A stretch of 64,000 nucleotides of DNA from Rhineura floridana (lineage: Eukaryota; Chordata; Lepidosauria; Squamata; Rhineuridae). Shown here piece by piece: positions 47,456 through 57,122 of the stretch. The notes beneath the pieces are model-generated. The model had not been told where the DNA came from and ran no database searches. It saw only the letters and a program-made list of their open reading frames with translations. The stretch is from positions 31,724,474 to 31,788,473 of the forward strand of contig NC_084487.1 in assembly GCF_030035675.1 (NCBI RefSeq). Direction: 5' to 3'. The position numbers and the translations under genes are program-made. The stretch's first letter is position 1, and every line of letters begins with the position of its first letter.

Positions 47456-47548
47456 TTCAGTGTTAATTCTACTCAGGGTAGACTCACTGAAATTAATGGA
47501 CATGGCTAACATAGGTTCATTAATTTCAATGTGTCTGAGTAGAAGGTA
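47456..47548. repeat. Short palindromic element (CTACTCAGG/CTGAGTAG family)
   Basis: TCTACTCAGGGTAGACTCAC faces TCAATGTGTCTGAGTAGA across TTCATTAATTT. Confidence 0.55.
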
Positions 47549-47877
47549 GATGGAGATAGAACACCAATACAACAACAACAACACAAGGTGTGCTGTGCAA
47601 CGAAATGTTGCAGTGTGGAGTGCTCCTGTTCAGAAACACTCCTGTTCAGGAGTGTGGAGTGCTCCTGTTCAGCCAGCCAGCAATGCCTTTTTCTAGGCTA
47701 CTCTATTCCATTCCCCCTTCCCGGTTTCCCATTCCTCCAATATTCCGTGCCCACTGAGCATGCTCAGTCCTTATTGGATGTCTTGAGTCAGCTGATACCA
47801 ATAGTCTCTTCTGGAGATCAGTCCATTAAAAAGCTAGACAAAGCTCCACAAGTTCCACAAGGCATATCATGACTCTT

Positions 47878-47938
47878 AGCTTGGAAAAGTTACTTTTTTG
47901 AACTACAACTCCCATTAGCCCCAGCCAGCTAAAATAAC
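47878..47938. repeat. Half of the GAGCTTGGAAAAG hairpin element
   Basis: AGCTTGGAAAAGTTACTTTT and AACTACAACTCCCATTAGCC match the left arm of the perfect hairpin at 60747. The right arm is not seen next to it or beyond the 2-kb hAT inserted here. Confidence 0.7.
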
Positions 47939-48448
47939 TAGGGCTGTGCACAGACCTACCCATCTGATTTGTGGCACTAATTTGTAAATACATATCAGGC
48001 CCAATCTGGTCCAGACAGATTCAGACCCAATCCAAACCGATCTGAATCCAAATCCAGCTCACAATCCCAATATTACAAATCTCCAGAAATCCCATTGACT
48101 TACATTGCAAAACCAAAATGGCCATAACTTTTTTTTTTTACCTGAGAACATGAAATTTGGATACATGGTAGCTGCTATATAGGGTATTAAACTTGCCCAG
48201 TTGCAGATGGATAGCTCCAGGGGGTTTTATGCTAGCCAACTTTAATGTTTGCTCTTTCAATTTTTTTTAAAAAAAGACTGTCAATGCTCAGTCATGCCAA
48301 TTTTCATGCTCCTGTGTTTCCCCTGTTCCTTTCTTCACGATTTTGAAAAAAAATGTTTTTTAAAAAAAAAACAGTTTTGTGATACTAGACACAAGTGGTG
48401 GCATTAAGCAAGCAGGGGCTAGCAGCCCTATGGAGGTAATGGTCACAT

Positions 48449-48693
48449 GTTGTTGTTATGTGCCTTCAAGTCGATTATGACTTATGGCGACCCTATGAAC
48501 CAGTGACCTCCAATAGCATCTGTCGTTAACCACCCTGTTCAGATCTTGTAAGTTCAGGTCTGTGGCTTCCTTTATGGAATCAATCCATCTCTTGTTTGGC
48601 CTTCCTCTTTTTCTACTCCCTTCTGTTTTTCCCAGCATTATAGTCTTTTCTAGTGAATCGTGTCTTCTCATTATGTGCCCAAAGTGTGATAAT
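48449..48693 (-). mobile_element. RTE LINE 3' fragment inside the 2-kb hAT
   Basis: The minus strand encodes KLSHFGHIMRRHDSLEKTIM and RKRGRPNKRWIDSIKEATDL, closing with GGCGACCCTATGAACC reversed and TTGTTGTTATGTG. It is heavily 5'-truncated but its short frame is open, so it is younger than the copy at 26.3-28.98 kb. Confidence 0.9.
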
Positions 48694-48982
48694 TTGGGAA
48701 CATGATAGCTCCTGTGGCAGGCATGAACTCTGTCAAATTTCAGGTGGGTAGCTCCAGGAGATTTCATGCTAACCACATTTAAAGCTGGCTTTTCCCCAAA
48801 TTTCTTTTTTTTAAAAAGACTGAGTACCCATTCATGCCATATTCCTGTACTTTACCTGTTCCTTCCTTAAAGATTTTGAAACAATATGAGGGATTTTAAA
48901 CAGTAGGTTTGCAATACTAGACACATGTAGGTAGAATCAGACAGGCACAGGCTGGCAGCACCATGGAAATAATATGCACATA

Positions 48983-49291
48983 AAAAGGTAAAAAAGGTGT
49001 CCCCACACTTATAGTGCGAGTCGTTTCCTACTCTTAGGGTGACGTCTTGCGACATTTACTAGGCAGACCGTATATATGGGGTGGGATTGCCAGTTCCTTC
49101 CCTGGCCTTTCTTTACCCCCCAGCATATGCCGGGCACTCATTTTACTGACCACGGATGGATGGAAGGCTGAGTGGACCTTGACCCCTTTTACCGGAGATT
49201 CGACTTCCTCCTTCCGTTGGAATTGAACTCCGGCCTTGAGCAGAGCTGTGGCTGCGTTACCGCCGCTTACCTCTGCGCCACAGAGGATCTT
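48983..49291 (-). mobile_element. tRNA-derived SINE with ACCTTT-type tail inside the 2-kb hAT
   Basis: On the minus strand it begins CCTCTGTGGCGCAGAGGTAA, has GGAGTTCAATTCC (B box) and ends GGGGACACCTTTTTTACC. The 13-bp target copies TAATATGCACATA (48970-48982 and 49292-49304) are identical. Confidence 0.93.
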
Positions 49292-49624
49292 AATATGCAC
49301 ATAGGGACATGAAATTTGGGGACATGATAGCCCCTACAGAAGGGATTAACTGTGCCAAAGTTCAGATGGGCAGCTCCAGAGGTTTTCATGCAATCCACCT
49401 TTAAAAATGGCTTTTTCCAAGAAAAAACCCTGTTACATAGGGGGCAGATTATCAACAGGAGTAGTTAGTAAGGGAAAAATAAAAATGCTATTTAATGTTA
49501 ATAATATTCACTGTCATTAGCAATTAGAAATAACAACAATAACAACAACACAAGAACAACAACAACAACAATACTTAATTTAGAATGCTAGCTAATACCC
49601 ACAAGGTTTGGCTGGCTGGCTGGC

Positions 49625-49658
<34 letters not shown>

Positions 49659-50657
49659 GTGTAACCACATAAGCTGCCTGCTTTGGTGAGTAGCAACTGG
49701 ATATTACTATCATTATCATTATCACTATCATTATTTCAGAAAACTGTGGCTAAATATGCCCACGAGGTTAAAAAATAATTCTTAGCAATAAGAATAGAAT
49801 AAAATAAACAAATAACATAGGCAACAAACTTTAAAAAAAATGTAAATAGGGATGGGACTGGGATTGATTGGAAAAGAATAGAAAACATACACAAGCTGAA
49901 CAAATGCCACCCAGCCTGATTTGGTTTGTAAATTATACAAATCTGGTGCACAGCCCTAAAAATAACTTCTTTTCTTAATGACTTTCCAGAATTAAGTTTG
50001 AAACGAAAAATGAAAAGAATTAAGTTTGTTGCACTGGGCTGCCAGAAGCTTTCAGTCTTTATTCCATTGTCAGTCTCTTTTTTTTTTTTTCAATAATTTT
50101 TATTCAGATTTTCATAAAACATACAAGACGAAATCATAAAACATTCGAAGACAAAAAACAAAATCAAAAATAGTTAAACAAAAAGAAAAAAAGAAAAAAA
50201 AAACAAAAATAAAAAATAAAGAGTAAAATATTGACTTCCCATTTGTCAAAGATCAAATCAGTTATAAGTCTATAATATATAACAATCCTGTCTCTTAAGT
50301 CATATTATAAAATCACTTTCCTCCAGTAGTTATCTTACTTAATCATCAAATCTCATAAACATTACTTTATTCTTTCCACAAAAAGTCAAAGAGAGGTTTC
50401 AATTCTTTAAGAAATATATCTATCAATTTTTTTTCCAGATAAGCATATCGATTAATCCATCTCATTACTAATTATGATAATCTTATTGTCATAACCATAG
50501 TCAAAATAAACATTTCAATTAATCCATCACATCAGAATCTGTTAGGTTCAATAATTTCAGTAGCCATTGTTCTATTATCCCTATTAGTTCCATTTTCCAT
50601 CTTCCATCTTCAGTAGTCTTGTTAAGTCCAATAATTTCAGTATCCAATCTTCCATTA

Positions 50658-51464
50658 TCAGTATTCCATAATAATCTTGCTGTCAAAGCCATAGTCATAT
50701 AGTAAGAGTCTGATGGGAATTACCTCTATCCCAAATATTTTCTTGCCATCCATTCTGAATAGGTTGCTGAAATACTGCTGTAAAATCATATCTCTGTTCT
50801 TTTTTTCAAAATACACTGGGTCATCTCTTGAAAGTTTTTCCATTGTCACATGGCTGCAGTTAATTCCATAGATTTTCTCTATATTGGGCTCCATCACATC
50901 ATTCCAGTCCAGAAGATTATCCATGCCATTGATAACTTTATCTCTAGAATCTTCATTAATTTCTTCAGAGATAACATTGAGTTCCAAACAATAGATTTTA
51001 TTTCTAAAGTCCATAGACTCCAAATCTTGTTCCTGTTCCACGTTTGTTCCAATCTCCGGGATCTCCTCTCTCACAGGGACCCCTGTTCCAGTCACCAGGG
51101 TCTCCTCTCTCACAGGGACCCCTGTTCCAGTCTCCAGGGTCTCCTCTCTCACAAGGACCCCTATGTCTTTAATCTCCTGTGTCTCCAAACAATAGATTTT
51201 GTTTCTAAAGTCCATAGACTCCAAATCTTTTTCCTGTTCCACGTTTGTTCCAATCTCCGGGGTCTCCTCTCTCACAGGGACCCCTTCCAGGGTCACCTCT
51301 CTCACAGGGACCCCTATATCTTTAATCTCCTGCTTCATTTTACTCAATTCAATTTTCAGCTCCTTACAACCCTGTCGCAGGTTTTGTTTCGTTATCTCAA
51401 TCTCATCCATTATTTTCTGAAACATAGTTATTTCCAGATTCTCAGCCACTTTCTTAATTGCCAT
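50658..51464 (-). CDS. L1 ORF1 protein, intact 268-residue frame (transposon-encoded)
   Basis: L1 ORF1p is an RNA-binding chaperone that coats LINE RNA in the cytoplasm. I chose the ATG at 51462-51464 because MAIKKVAENLEITMFQKIMD starts the coiled-coil part; an in-frame ATG nine codons earlier lies in leader-like sequence. Residues 1-50 are a helical coiled coil. Residues about 50-150 are low-complexity repeats of a GVPVREET unit and two copies of ESMDFRNKIYCLE. Residues about 150-260 resemble the RRM and C-terminal domain of ORF1p, with LSRDDPVYFEKKNRDMILQQ matching the usual PRD-V-FxxK--RD-IL pattern. At 268 residues it is shorter than typical ORF1p (about 300-380). No downstream ORF2 follows. 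It could be translated if transcribed; that is inference. Confidence 0.78.
   Translation of the reverse strand: MAIKKVAENLEITMFQKIMDEIEITKQNLRQGCKELKIELSKMKQEIKDIGVPVREVTLEGVPVREETPEIGTNVEQEKDLESMDFRNKIYCLETQEIKDIGVLVREETLETGTGVPVREETLVTGTGVPVREEIPEIGTNVEQEQDLESMDFRNKIYCLELNVISEEINEDSRDKVINGMDNLLDWNDVMEPNIEKIYGINCSHVTMEKLSRDDPVYFEKKNRDMILQQYFSNLFRMDGKKIFGIEVIPIRLLLYDYGFDSKIIMEY
50983..51285 (-). repeat. Duplicated segment of about 100 bp within L1 ORF1
   Basis: Positions 50983-51080 and 51186-51285 are near identical, about 203 bp apart, both encoding NVEQE(K/Q)DLESMDFRNK and the flanking VPVREE units. The frame is kept. Confidence 0.85.
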
Positions 51465-52229
51465 TTTAAAAGAAAAATATAGGAAAACCACTTCTTATTT
51501 CAGCAACAATTGGGTTAATACTCCAAACTTGGTGACATCACAGTATAAACAGAGCAGACAGCCTTATCTCTCCATGCTTAAGTAAACAAAATGTAGTTCC
51601 CAGGATCGAAACAATTAATGGCGGTCGTCAGGAAACAGATTCGTCAAAATAAAATAGACCAAAAAGAGAGTAGTCTCAGACAATATAATATTCTTCAAAA
51701 TAAAAATCTGGAATAGAAATCCCTCTTCTGTGTATATCTTTAGAATGCAAATCCAGGACAGCTTTTTGCAACAAAAACAGAGATAAGCTATTAATTAGTG
51801 AGTAGCAGAGAGAAGTTATGGCTCCCCAGTGAGATGTCAAAAACCGATCAATCTGGCAAATCTCTTTTAAACAGCAACAATTTAAGTCAAGTAAAAGAAA
51901 AATATAGAAAGAAGGGTGCTTGCCTGTTAGTGCGTTCTCTCTTAGAAGATAAGATGAACGTTCGCTTTATCAGATAGAGCTTGTTGTTGAAAATCCGTCC
52001 CACCTTCGTCGGCTGGACCTCGTCCCATAAATTAATGAGATCTGGTCGTCCCAACAAAAATAGGCTTTGAGGTTAATCTCTTCGTTTCTCCCTACCCGGG
52101 AGAAGTTTAATCAGTCAAAAAAAAAAAAAAATCTGACTGATATATCTGAATAAGCTTCTTTTGAGGCAGGAGCCCGTCTCAAAAGCAGGCACAGGCTAAG
52201 TCACCCTTCCCCATTCCATTGTCAGTCTC

Positions 52230-52988
52230 AAATGGAAGGGATCTCCTCTGTATTTGTCTTGAATGTTACCAGGAATAATAATAACAAAGGATGCAACATT
52301 CTTACATCTGAATGCTCTCATTTTAGTACCATTGTGGCAAATCTCCAAGTGATGCATCAGATTTCTCTCTCTCCCTAGTCTTAATGCTTCTATTTTTTGG
52401 ATGTGGCACTTGAGGCAAAAGCCTGGTGGCAACATGATCAAGGTGCAGAAATTTCCAACAGTCCATTTCTTACTTTTCATGATTTTGTTGATGGGGCTTG
52501 TTTAGCGTCCCCAGTAGAATACTTTCTGGTTATTTTTGGCCTGGAATTGCAGGATCCCAGGATGGAGGATCTGCATCAGAGTCACCCTCTGAGCAGCAAG
52601 AAATGATGTGTGGGTCTCTCAATCAAAGATTTGATTAATTGTACAGTAGACAGCAACACATCCCTCAGCTCTCCAGAGTTCTGAATTAGCTAACCATGGC
52701 TTAGCCTTCCCCCAAAGGTTAGTTGATGTGGTCAAATATTGGCCCTGGCTACACTGTTGGAGGTAAATGCATTCCAGCTGTCCTCACAGTTATGCAATAT
52801 GTGGCTCCTATGTCTTTTGATTGGAACAATTTGCCAGCCTCTGCTAAAGTGTGGGGGAAATTACTCAGGTCATCTCATAGCAAAGAATCAGTCTGATCAT
52901 GCAACAAATTAATCAGGTGACCATTTCTTGTAGTCTGCAGCGTGTGCACCGATTGCAGCTCAAGGATGAGTTTTGTTATTGTGAACTG
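52230..52988. other. No gene seen
   Basis: Apparently single-copy; no exon or repeat recognised. Confidence 0.4.
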
Positions 52989-52989
52989 G

Positions 52990-53180
52990 AATGTAGTAAG
53001 CTGCCTTATCCCAAGCCTAATCATTCATCAGTCTAGCTCAGTATTTTCTCTACAACGACTGTCAGCAAGTTCAGACAGAAGTCTTTCCTGGTCCTGTCTA
53101 AAGATGCTAGGCAGGGATTGGACTTGGGACCTTTGCATATGCAAACCATGTGCTTTGCCACTGAGCTATGGCCTTTCTCC
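52990..53180 (-). mobile_element. tRNA-derived SINE (GCTTTGCATG family)
   Basis: GTAAGCTGCCTTATCCCAAG at one end and TGTGCTTTGCCACTGAGCTA at the other, with GGGATTGGACTTGGGACC as the worn B-box region. Confidence 0.75.
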
Positions 53181-53511
53181 ACTTGTCTCAAAGTGACTCT
53201 TTCCCATTTAGGGTTGAGCTCTTGCTCCTTAGGGGTGAAACTCTCATAAGTGCTTGGAGGAAGGGCGGGATATAAATCAAATAATAAAAAAATAAATATA
53301 GGTCAAGAGTGGGGACTTTTTTCAGCCCAACAGCTACATTCCCTTCTGGAGACCATATGAGAGTGATAGGCAGGGTCAAAGGCAAAAGTGGGTGGAGCAG
53401 CAGATGTGGCTCTTACCTTTGTACAATAAGCTACATTCCAGCCATGCAAAAGCCAGAGGTTTCTGCACACACTTCTCTCCATCTAGGCAAACAAAAAGTG
53501 CTATCACAGTT

Positions 53512-54790
53512 TTATTTATTTATTTTTTATTTTATTTGTTCCATTTTTAAACCGCCCATAGCGAATAGCTCTCTGGGCGGTATACAAAAAGATTAAAATA
53601 CAAATATCATAATAAAAACAGCCGAACAATAATAAACACAAACAGAAACCACAGAAATATAAAAGTAAACACATTAAAATGCCTGGGAGCATAGCCAGGT
53701 CTTAACCTGGCGCCGAAAAGATAGCAGCGTAGGCGCCAGGCGTATTTCTTCGGGGAGGCTATTCCACAATTCAGGGGCCACTACAGAAAAGGCCCTAGAT
53801 CGTGTAACTGTCCTCCGGGCTTCCTGATGTGTTGGTACCCGGAGGAGGGCCTTAGCTGCTGAGCAAAGTGACCAGGTAGGTTCATAGTGGGAGAGGCGTT
53901 CCAAAAGATATTGCGGTCCCACGCCGTGTAAGGCTTTATAGGTCATGACCAGCACCTTGAATCTGGCTCGGAAACAGATGGGTAGCCAGTGCAAATGGGC
54001 CAGAACAGGTGTTATATGTGCTGACCGGCTGGTCCTTGTCAGCAGTCTGGCTGCTGCATTTTGCACTAGCTGAAGTTTCCGAACTGTCTTCAGGGGCAGC
54101 CCAACGTAGAGCGCATTACAGTAATCCAACCTAGAAGTTACCAGAGCATGAACAACTGAGGCGAGGTCATCCCTGTCAAGATAGGGGCGTAGCTGGGCTA
54201 CCAACCAAAGGTGGTAGAACGCATTCCTTGCCACCGAGGCCACTTGCGCCTCAAGAGACAAGGAAGGATCGAAAAGCACCCCCAGACTATGAACCTGTTC
54301 CTTCAAGGGGAGTGTAACCCCATCTAGAACAGGGTAAATATCCACCATCTGAACAGGGAAGGCATTCACCAACAGTGTCTCGGTCTTGTCTGGATTGAGT
54401 CTCAGTTTATTAGCTCTCATCCAGTCCATTATCGCGGTCAGGCAGTGGTTCAGCACATCCACAGACTCACCTGTAGAGGATGAAAAGGAGAAATAGAGCT
54501 GCGTGTCATCAGCGTACTGGTGGCAACGCACTCCAAAACTCCTGATGACGGCACCCAGAGGCTGCATGTAGATGTTAAAAAGCATGGGGGACAAAACCGA
54601 CCCCTGAGGGACTCCGCAATGGAGAGTCCAAGGTGTCGAGCAATGTTCCCCAAGTACTACCTTCTGGTGACAATCCGCCAAGTAGGAGCGGAACCACTGC
54701 CAAGCAGTGCCTCCAACTCCCAACTCCGCGAGTCTCCCCAGAAGGATACCATGGTCGATGGTATCAAACGCCGCTGAGAGATCAAGGAGG
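53512..54790 (-). mobile_element. CR1/L2-group LINE, 5'-truncated, RT frame open
   Basis: It is a minus-strand non-LTR retrotransposon cut off at the 5' side inside the RT. Its 3' end is GGCGGTTTAAAAATGGAACA followed by (AAATAAAT). Flanks ATCACAGTT (53503-53511) and ATCAACAGTT (54791-54800) look like the target duplication. The long uninterrupted frame argues for fairly recent insertion, or for chance retention. Confidence 0.88.
53674..54790 (-). CDS. Partial CR1/L2-type reverse transcriptase (transposon-encoded)
   Basis: About 372 LINE-derived codons run without a stop. RT motifs in order are DLSAAFDTIDHGILL (motif A, Asp kept), GVPQGSVLSPMLFNIY (B), YADDTQLYFS (C, catalytic pair kept), LNPDKTETLLV (D) and HSLGVLFDPSLS (E). 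Then come thumb and C-terminal signatures such as LDYCNALYVGLP and LHWLPICFRARFKVLV, and a terminal LWNSLPEEIRLAP. Fingers, and the whole endonuclease and ORF1, are absent, so it cannot move by itself. The open frame extends upstream to 54909 through unrelated hAT sequence, giving a chance fusion start. Confidence 0.85.
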
Positions 54791-54915
54791 ATCAACAGTT
54801 CTACGACACATTCCAGGCAGGCAAAACCATTCAATAAGGATGTGGAGCAGGGCTGGCGAGGGGTGTGGCATGGAGAGAATGAGTGTCCCAAGGGTTGGAT
54901 AGAGGGCATTTAGCC

Positions 54916-55015
54916 CTTGGGCAGGGGCAGCTGGTGGCTCCTTATCAGCGGGCCAGTGGAATCTGCTCTGGCTTTTGGTCCAACCTCTCAAGGAGCTGTC
55001 CAAGGTACTTTAGCA
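54916..55015. repeat. Half of a palindromic hAT-like element (CAGTGGCGGCTGG family)
   Basis: GGCAGCTGGTGGCTCCTTAT and TCTCAAGGAGCTGTCCAAGG are one arm; the second arm is missing. Confidence 0.65.
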
Positions 55016-55112
55016 CATTCAGATTCCAGTGCCCCACTTGCGTACATAAATAAATGACCTAGCTGATACAAATAGCAGGTCACGTGGCTAAACTGTTCTT
55101 GGGGACTGTACC

Positions 55113-55258
55113 ATCAGTGGTGGCTGGTGGCTCCATGTCAGTGGGGCAATGGAATCTGAATGTGCTGAAAGTACCTTGGAAAGTTCCTTGAAAGTTCAGA
55201 CTAGAACCCAGAGCAGATTCCAATGCCCCACTGACAAGAAGTCACCAGCTGCCACCAC
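55113..55258. mobile_element. Palindromic hAT-like element (CAGTGGCGGCTGG family)
   Basis: CAGTGGTGGCTGGTGGCTCC and GTCACCAGCTGCCACCAC are the arms around AAGTTCCTTGAAAGTTC. Confidence 0.7.
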
Positions 55259-56984
55259 CCTTGGGCCTGAGGTTATCTACTCCTGGTGTATGTGGTGCTG
55301 CAAAAAATAGGGCCTGTGAACCTGGGGGGAAGGAAGGATTTTTTTTAAAGCCATGCTTATTCTCAAGGACCTTGCTTCAGAAATGAGGTGCCAGTCAGCA
55401 AGCAGCATGAGTTGGTGAAGCAGAGAAAGCATGCTGGTGGCTGGGGCTGCTGCGGAGGTCCCTCACATAACCTTGGAGCTTTGAGAACTCTGCCTGTGGT
55501 GGTGGTGAGGAATGGCAGGCATTCCAATGGACCTTTGAGCATGTAGCATGGGGTTCTATAGTCCCTGCAAGGTCAAAATGGCTGCTGTCATAGCAACCAG
55601 ACTGAGCTCATGGGGAAACGCTTGGGTTATGTCAATGTCACCTCTGGGAACATTGTGGCTCTGAAGGCTGCCATCTACAGGCATGGCTGCCATCTACATT
55701 ATGGCTTTGAAGGCTGCTGTCTACAACACTTCCTACAGAACATTCTCATTTTACTCCAGTGTCTATTATGAACCCAAATGTGGAGGCAAGAGGGGAGAGC
55801 TAGATCATGCAGCCCGGGCTGCAGGGTTATGGTGTTGTTCAAGGAGAGCTTTACCAGATGGCCACGAACTCCTGGTCTATGTAGAGGGGTAACACATCAG
55901 CTACATCCATGAAAGACAACAATTGAGGACTAGCTGCTGATGCCATTTCCCTAATAACAGCATGACCAGACCACACAATGGCAATTTCAAATATAATACA
56001 GTCACACAGACCCTTTTTTTTTTGCTATGAATCAGAATTCTCCATCTCCTGAACATTTCTAAAATATTGGCTCACATACTGGACTCTTAGTGACAGAACT
56101 GGAAGAGATTCAGGGAATGCTTTGCTTGTTTTTAATTGAATTCAATGGTTTTTAAACTGTGTTTACAATTTTCCTAGCCTAGCTATATTGTAAGCCACTT
56201 TGGCTTGAACAGCAAATAAATATATATACATAAACTGCACGATGGGTAGATAGATACTACAGGCATTTTGGAAGGATGTGTGTTGTCAGGGGCTCATGCC
56301 CATTATTCCCACTTCCAATCTATGTGTGTTCATCTGTAGGTCTCAGGAAGCACACACACACAAATTGTAAGCAAAACACGTGGGCTCGCTCTGCATAACT
56401 GGGCAGGAACTCTGCAAAAGTCATGTGTTTTAAATGCGTGTTAGATGTGCTCTAAAATGTATAGTGTGAACCTGTCCTAGGACTAGACTGGAGCGTTTTA
56501 ATGATTCAGGGCCAGGTCACTCTTCCCAGGTTTCATCCTTTCTTGAGGAGTGGAAAGCCTTAATGAAGCAGCCTCTGACCTGGAGCCTAGCATACCACCT
56601 CATCACAGATAATTCCCTCCAGCTCATTGCCTGAGCGGATGGACTGACACAGGGATGTATAGGGCTTTTGGTGTGGAGTAAAACAGTTTCTCAAGAGGTG
56701 TAGGTTCCAAAGGTATGTACTTTGGGGGTCCTGATTGAGAGGTTCCTGGCTCAAGGACTCCATATCTGACATGTGAAGCTCTGGCTCAGGCCTGGTCATG
56801 ATGCTGGGGCCTGGGCCAGTTTTAACACCTCTGCCTCCAGTGCCATTGGTGTAATGTATCTGGCTGGTCCCTCCTTGTCTGAGTAACAGACCAGTCTGCT
56901 GCCTGACATAGGGCCTGGTGCAGGAGGAGCAGACAGACATTGGATGCCATTCTATCTTCTACACTACATCCTCTATACTGTAAG
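55259..56984. other. No gene seen
   Basis: Mostly apparently single-copy. A LINE-tail-like segment lies at about 56120-56230 (TGTAAGCCACTTTGGC, then AATAAATATA). A segment at 56826-56880 recurs at 57272-57325. Confidence 0.45.
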
Positions 56985-57122
56985 TCAACCTTCCCTAACC
57001 TGTTGCGCTCCAGGAGTTTTGGACTACAAGTCCCATCATCCTTTATCATTGGTCATGCTGGCTGGAGCTGACAGGAGTTGTAGTCCAAAACATCTGGAGG
57101 GCACTGGGTTGAGGAAAGCTGC
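56985..57122. mobile_element. Hairpin element (TCAACCTTCCC / ACTACAACTCCCATCA family)
   Basis: GTCAACCTTCCCTAACCTG faces GGGTTGAGGAAAGCTG. The interior pairs GGACTACAAGTCCCATCATC with GACAGGAGTTGTAGTCC. Confidence 0.75.

Larger units (their letters stand above)
47939..49958. mobile_element. 2.0-kb non-autonomous hAT element with internal repeat units
   Basis: Ends TAGGGCTGTGCAC and GTGCACAGCCCTA are a perfect 13-bp inverted repeat. Target copies AAAATAAC (47931-47938 and 49959-49966) are identical. The interior has three related units of about 300 bp starting at about 48150, 48697 and 49306, each opening with a GGGACATGAAATTTGG-like phrase, then GATAGCTCC and a T-rich block. A LINE fragment lies between units 1 and 2, and a SINE between units 2 and 3. 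No transposase frame remains. AAC, TGGC, AAT and ATC simple repeats fill 49525-49740. Confidence 0.92.
50078..52212 (-). mobile_element. ORF1-only L1 (half-L1) insertion
   Basis: This is a 2.1-kb retroposed element on the minus strand. It has a 0.75-kb 5' leader, one ORF1 frame, about 0.6 kb of A/T-rich 3' sequence with an AATAAA, and a terminal poly(A). The target copies ATTCCATTGTCAGTCTC (50061-50077 and 52213-52229) are identical over 17 bp. There is no ORF2 sequence. That organisation matches HAL1-type half-LINEs known from mammals. It looks like the youngest retroposon in the window judged by its target copies. Confidence 0.92.
53290..54920 (+). mobile_element. hAT-like element (CAGAGGTGGGGA family) split by a LINE
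   Basis: The left part (about 53290-53511) reads GAGTGGGGACTTTTTTCAGC and GGCAAAAGTGGGTGGAGCAG. The right part (about 54791-54920) continues with GACACATTCCAGGCAGGCAA and ends near TTTAGCCCTTGGGC, as in the copy at 25908-26236. The LINE lies between. Confidence 0.75.

Noticed and set aside
48456-48776. 106-codon minus-strand frame as a gene
   Set aside because: Its core is the end of an RTE LINE, and its start lies in the hAT internal repeat.
50850-51482. 210-codon plus-strand frame over the L1
   Set aside because: It is the antisense shadow of ORF1, produced by its repeated units.
53674-54909. Possible 411-codon host gene
   Set aside because: The RT motifs and LINE 3' tail show it is a LINE. 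The first ~37 codons are antisense hAT sequence.
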